DNA of 64,000 nt from Eucalyptus grandis (taxonomy: Eukaryota > Streptophyta > Magnoliopsida > Myrtales > Myrtaceae), in contig NC_052613.1 in the NCBI RefSeq assembly GCF_016545825.1, positions 37,769,790 through 37,833,789 of the forward strand. Reading direction: 5' to 3'. The notes below the pieces were generated by a model. That model was not told the DNA's origin. It saw only the letters and a program-made list of their open reading frames with translations, and made no database searches. Below are positions 61,301 through 64,000 of the stretch, piece by piece. Each line of letters starts with the position of its first letter. The first letter of the stretch is position 1. Made by a program: the position numbers and the translations under genes.

Positions 61301-64000
61301 CTGCCGACAGAACCACTAACTCTGCTAGCAGTATCCTGAGAGAAGGCAAGTTCATCTAACAGCTCTTTAAGTTGTGGAAGAACATGAACTGCGGTCAAAT
61401 CAGGTCCAATCTGCTGACATACTGCCAACAAGGTACTAGCAGCAACCTGGTAAGAGAATAGGATAACGCTTCATTGGATAATCTAGAGCAAATATAAGAC
61501 ATGCCAAAAATATTGTACATAATAATCACAAGATTAAGAAATAAAAAATCCAGATAACGACAAGAAACCATAGAACATTTGTGCCAAGAAGATAAAAGCA
61601 ATGTTGAAGTCTGGAGTGTCAGCATACTGCTCAAGTCACCGGAAGATTGTGGGTAAACTGCTTCCTCTGGTTTAACCATCGGTCGGACCGCTAGACAATC
61701 ATAGTTAGCTACTGGTTTCACCAGTCTTAACGATAAGCAGAACCACTCTATACTCATATTTACCAAAAAGATTCTTGTGTCAACACATGACCATGATTCA
61801 TGCTGGCCAGGTGGCTCGAGTGTCTACAGAGTTCACTTAAGATACCCAGGAATCCCCACTTACATTCACACTCTTACATGTTTTATCATTATTTAATGTA
61901 TTGGGCTGCAGTATCTGCAATAAATATATTCATAGCTACTAGTGATGATAAAGACACCACTTCGTTGAGGGGCAAGATCTTCGACATGGGCTCTTTAAGG
62001 TCATTGATTTGAATGCTTTCTTAGGCACCTCCAATGCCGAGCCAAGCCATTTCAACTGCCCATTTAACATAGTACCTGGTTTAGCCAGGTAAAATAATGA
62101 AAGCAGCTTAGATACTTATGCTTTACTTGAACTGGATGAATTAGCTGGTTGGGCCAGCTTTGAAAACAGCGAAAGCAGCATAATCAACTATAACAAACAT
62201 GGGTTCCTTGGAGCAGAAGAGTTTGAGAAGTGAAGAGTCAAAATCTTCACTGGGCAGATGGTTATGCCCACTTAAAACTTCATAAACCACTTTAGAAAAT
62301 GTATTCTCACATGAGACAAGATACACCAGTAGATTGAAAAGGACATTTCAACAAAGAAAAATAGATAAATGCATGACAGAACACCGAAATTGATACTTGA
62401 AGCACCTGAAGTACCGAAGTTTCTATATGGGGCTGCATAAGAATCATAACATGGAGACAATTGCGATCCTGCAGGAAATTGAGCTTTCTGAAGTTAATTC
62501 TGAGACATATTCGATTATACTGAGAAAATTATAATTAGCATGTGGTACATACCTGGATCAGCTCTTTCACAACCAGGTCTTTTGGCAAGAATCCAACTAA
62601 ACCGTGTAAAGTTACCAGACAATCAACTAGAGCTAAACCACTCCAACTCTGCACGGGCTCAGGTTTACTCATGCATGAAATGTTAAGACAGGAATGAATC
62701 ACCTGTTTAAGCAATGGTAGCATATGTCTCACAATAAACAAGTCCCCAAGAAGTGCACCTGAAACCGATGCCAAAACTATTAGTTAACACAAGGCACTTT
62801 TTAGTTCTATAGAAGGCTTCTGTAGAAAAGCCAGAGAACGAAATTACCAATTCTAACAAGGGCATCAATTCCTTCAGGACAAAGTCCTTTCCCAAAGCAG
62901 TGAATCAAAGGCAAAACTGTCTGTCAAGGCTCAAATCTTTAGCATGACATACTCAAACAGGCATTACATAGGTTCAACATTCAACCAGATGGACCTATCT
63001 ATAAATGCCAAAACAGTGATAAACTAAGCAAAACCTTCAAATAATAGAAGGTGGATAACAATGGGAAGTGCTAACCTGGTGAACACTAATTGGTATACCG
63101 AGCTCTTCACTAGAGCCAATTAACAGCACAGAAGCAGCAGCAGCAGCAGCAGAACTCTTATGTGGAGTAATGTGCAAGTTTGATATGACCAGTGGATGTA
63201 ATGTTTCCAGATATACATCTTTACCGACCCGATTCCATATCTCTCTCACAAATGTGTCTTGAAGTATAGATACTTTTAAATGCAAATTACCTGTGGTCTG
63301 AAATTATTGTCAAATTAGAAAGGATGGTTCAGAATACATTTGATAGATAAGATGTATAAGATGAAGTTCATATCTAGCCTGAAGAATCTTCTGGATAGAA
63401 GGCAAGATTGTTGTCTTTAGTGCCAAAGGCGTTAGATACTTTATAAGTTCTTTGAGTACTATACAGGCCCATTCAGCTTCAATATCTGATGAAGGAGTCA
63501 CCAAAAGCGGCAAGCAATAGGTAGCACACTTTTGAGCTGCACATGTCCCCATTGCTTTAAAGGCTCCTTGTTTTGCAAAACTTGCAAGGTAACGAAGACG
63601 AGATGCATCTGTTGCTAGAAGTTGAAGTGCAGAAATGAACAAGTAGGAAGACTTGACTGTTGCAGGAAAGTATGGAGATTCCAAAAGAGTTTTGGCTGAT
63701 GGCCTCCTAATTATTACGCCAAAGAAAAGAACGTCAGGTTAAGCACAGAAAAATGCATTGTCAATCACATTTCCCTGCAATTATAAGGAACTATAATGGT
63801 TTCTTTGTGCATAAGTGCATATTACATCCATAGACAAGCGAAATTATATATATGTCGCTATTAAGCACACAGAGAAGAAGCACTACCAAATAATTTAAAC
63901 ATAACGAGTTTTAAGAAGGCAAAGCCCAGTGTTACCTGTTCGACTCATTCTGGATGCAAGCTTCCACGATCACTTTGGTGTCAGGAGGAAGTTCTTGAAG
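55370..64000 (-). CDS. GFS12: GFS12-like BEACH/WD40 protein, 3' part (5' end outside window)
   Basis: GFS12 is a large plant protein with kinase-like, BEACH and WD40 parts, known from Arabidopsis vacuolar sorting of seed storage proteins. Fourteen exons are visible: 63936-64000 (partial), 63379-63706, 63076-63297, 62848-62920, 62553-62758, 62406-62468, 61235-61446, 60984-61095, 60344-60865, 59011-59318, 58672-58915, 58523-58596, 58127-58262 and 55370-55519. They join in one frame of 904 residues plus TAA. The first half is a helical repeat region (KELIKYLTPLALKTTILPSI, ISNLHITPHKSSAAAAAASV, HVLPQLKELLDELAFSQDTA, KLRQCCATWLLLEQFLLRCH). The second half carries WD40 repeats (TVQKWDLTRMNCVSGYYGHE, SCDGNIHVWSSRSGKV, SSGHCRLFDMRTGDIVASW, SSSLDKTLRVWDMRK). 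It ends RLFLVGTEDGYLRICC. Two introns use GC donors. BEACH and kinase-like parts would lie upstream. No defects are seen. Confidence 0.93.
56000..57320 (+). mobile_element. Degenerate LINE (L1-type) 3' fragment in the last intron of GFS12
   Basis: On the plus strand, in shifting frames, the end of an L1-type reverse transcriptase can be followed: SKMLIKATDKGFISGF, SGLKVNLYKGELTTLG, GDTAFKDLFPGMFALARKK, DWELEPFSKFLS, then the zinc-finger-like zf-RVT segment with CKSEKERANHLLLHCSWTKK and WAWIETLFMCW. It ends in a 3' tail ACAATGAAATCTTATTCATC near 57310. Many stops make it inactive. It lies antisense to GFS12 in a 2.6-kb intron. The left edge is approximate. Confidence 0.8.

Noticed and set aside
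61600..61760. An extra GFS12 exon between 61446 and 62406
   Set aside because: The exon at 62406-62468 joins 61235-61446 in frame, and the stretch here has no matching phase or family sequence.

Overview
This window is nuclear DNA of a flowering plant, almost certainly a eudicot. The evidence is multi-exon genes with GT-AG (and two GC-AG) introns, AT-rich intergenic DNA with long CT/GA runs, and plant-specific gene families: an HYH-type bZIP, a CC-NBS-LRR, MATH/TRAF-like tandem genes and a GFS12-type BEACH/WD40 protein. A woody rosid such as a Myrtaceae would fit, but I cannot prove the species from sequence alone.

Layout. (1) 0.7-12.2 kb holds three intact conserved genes: an HYH-like bZIP light-signalling factor on the minus strand, the SWI/SNF subunit BUSHY (SNF5 domain) on the plus strand, and a 70-residue conserved plant protein on the minus strand. 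(2) 12-16 kb is intergenic DNA with one clean tRNA-derived SINE. (3) 15.8-53.5 kb is a broken tandem array of MATH-domain genes, all on the minus strand. I label the copies A (18.2-20.3 kb), B (24.6-25.6 kb), C (44.6-44.7 kb), D (47.1-49.2 kb) and E (51.0-53.5 kb). Only D keeps an open frame from end to end. A, B, C and E carry stops, frameshifts, a lost start codon or large losses. The array is interrupted by a LINE fragment, a GC-rich coding exon of unknown family (28.2-28.5 kb), a decayed CC-NBS-LRR resistance gene (28.6-32.8 kb), and a direct tandem duplication of a 4.7-kb non-coding segment (34.1-43.4 kb) that contains a Mutator-type element. (4) 55.4-64.0 kb is the 3' part of a GFS12-like gene on the minus strand: 14 exons are visible and the 5' part lies beyond the window. 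A LINE fragment sits in its last intron.

How the parts relate. HYH and BSH are regulators of light signalling and chromatin, and they also lie close together in Arabidopsis, so the left end looks like an ancient linkage block. The centre is a birth-and-death region: repeated duplication of a unit of about 5 kb carrying one MATH gene and its flanks, followed by decay and transposon insertion. GFS12 at the right end is a single-copy housekeeping-type membrane-trafficking gene.

I found no clear sign of a new multi-gene system. The most notable observations are a pair of compensating frameshifts in the only open MATH copy, a Mutator-type element and a MITE that each have 9-bp target duplications (one with a paralogous empty site), the 4.7-kb tandem duplication, and two GC-AG introns in GFS12.
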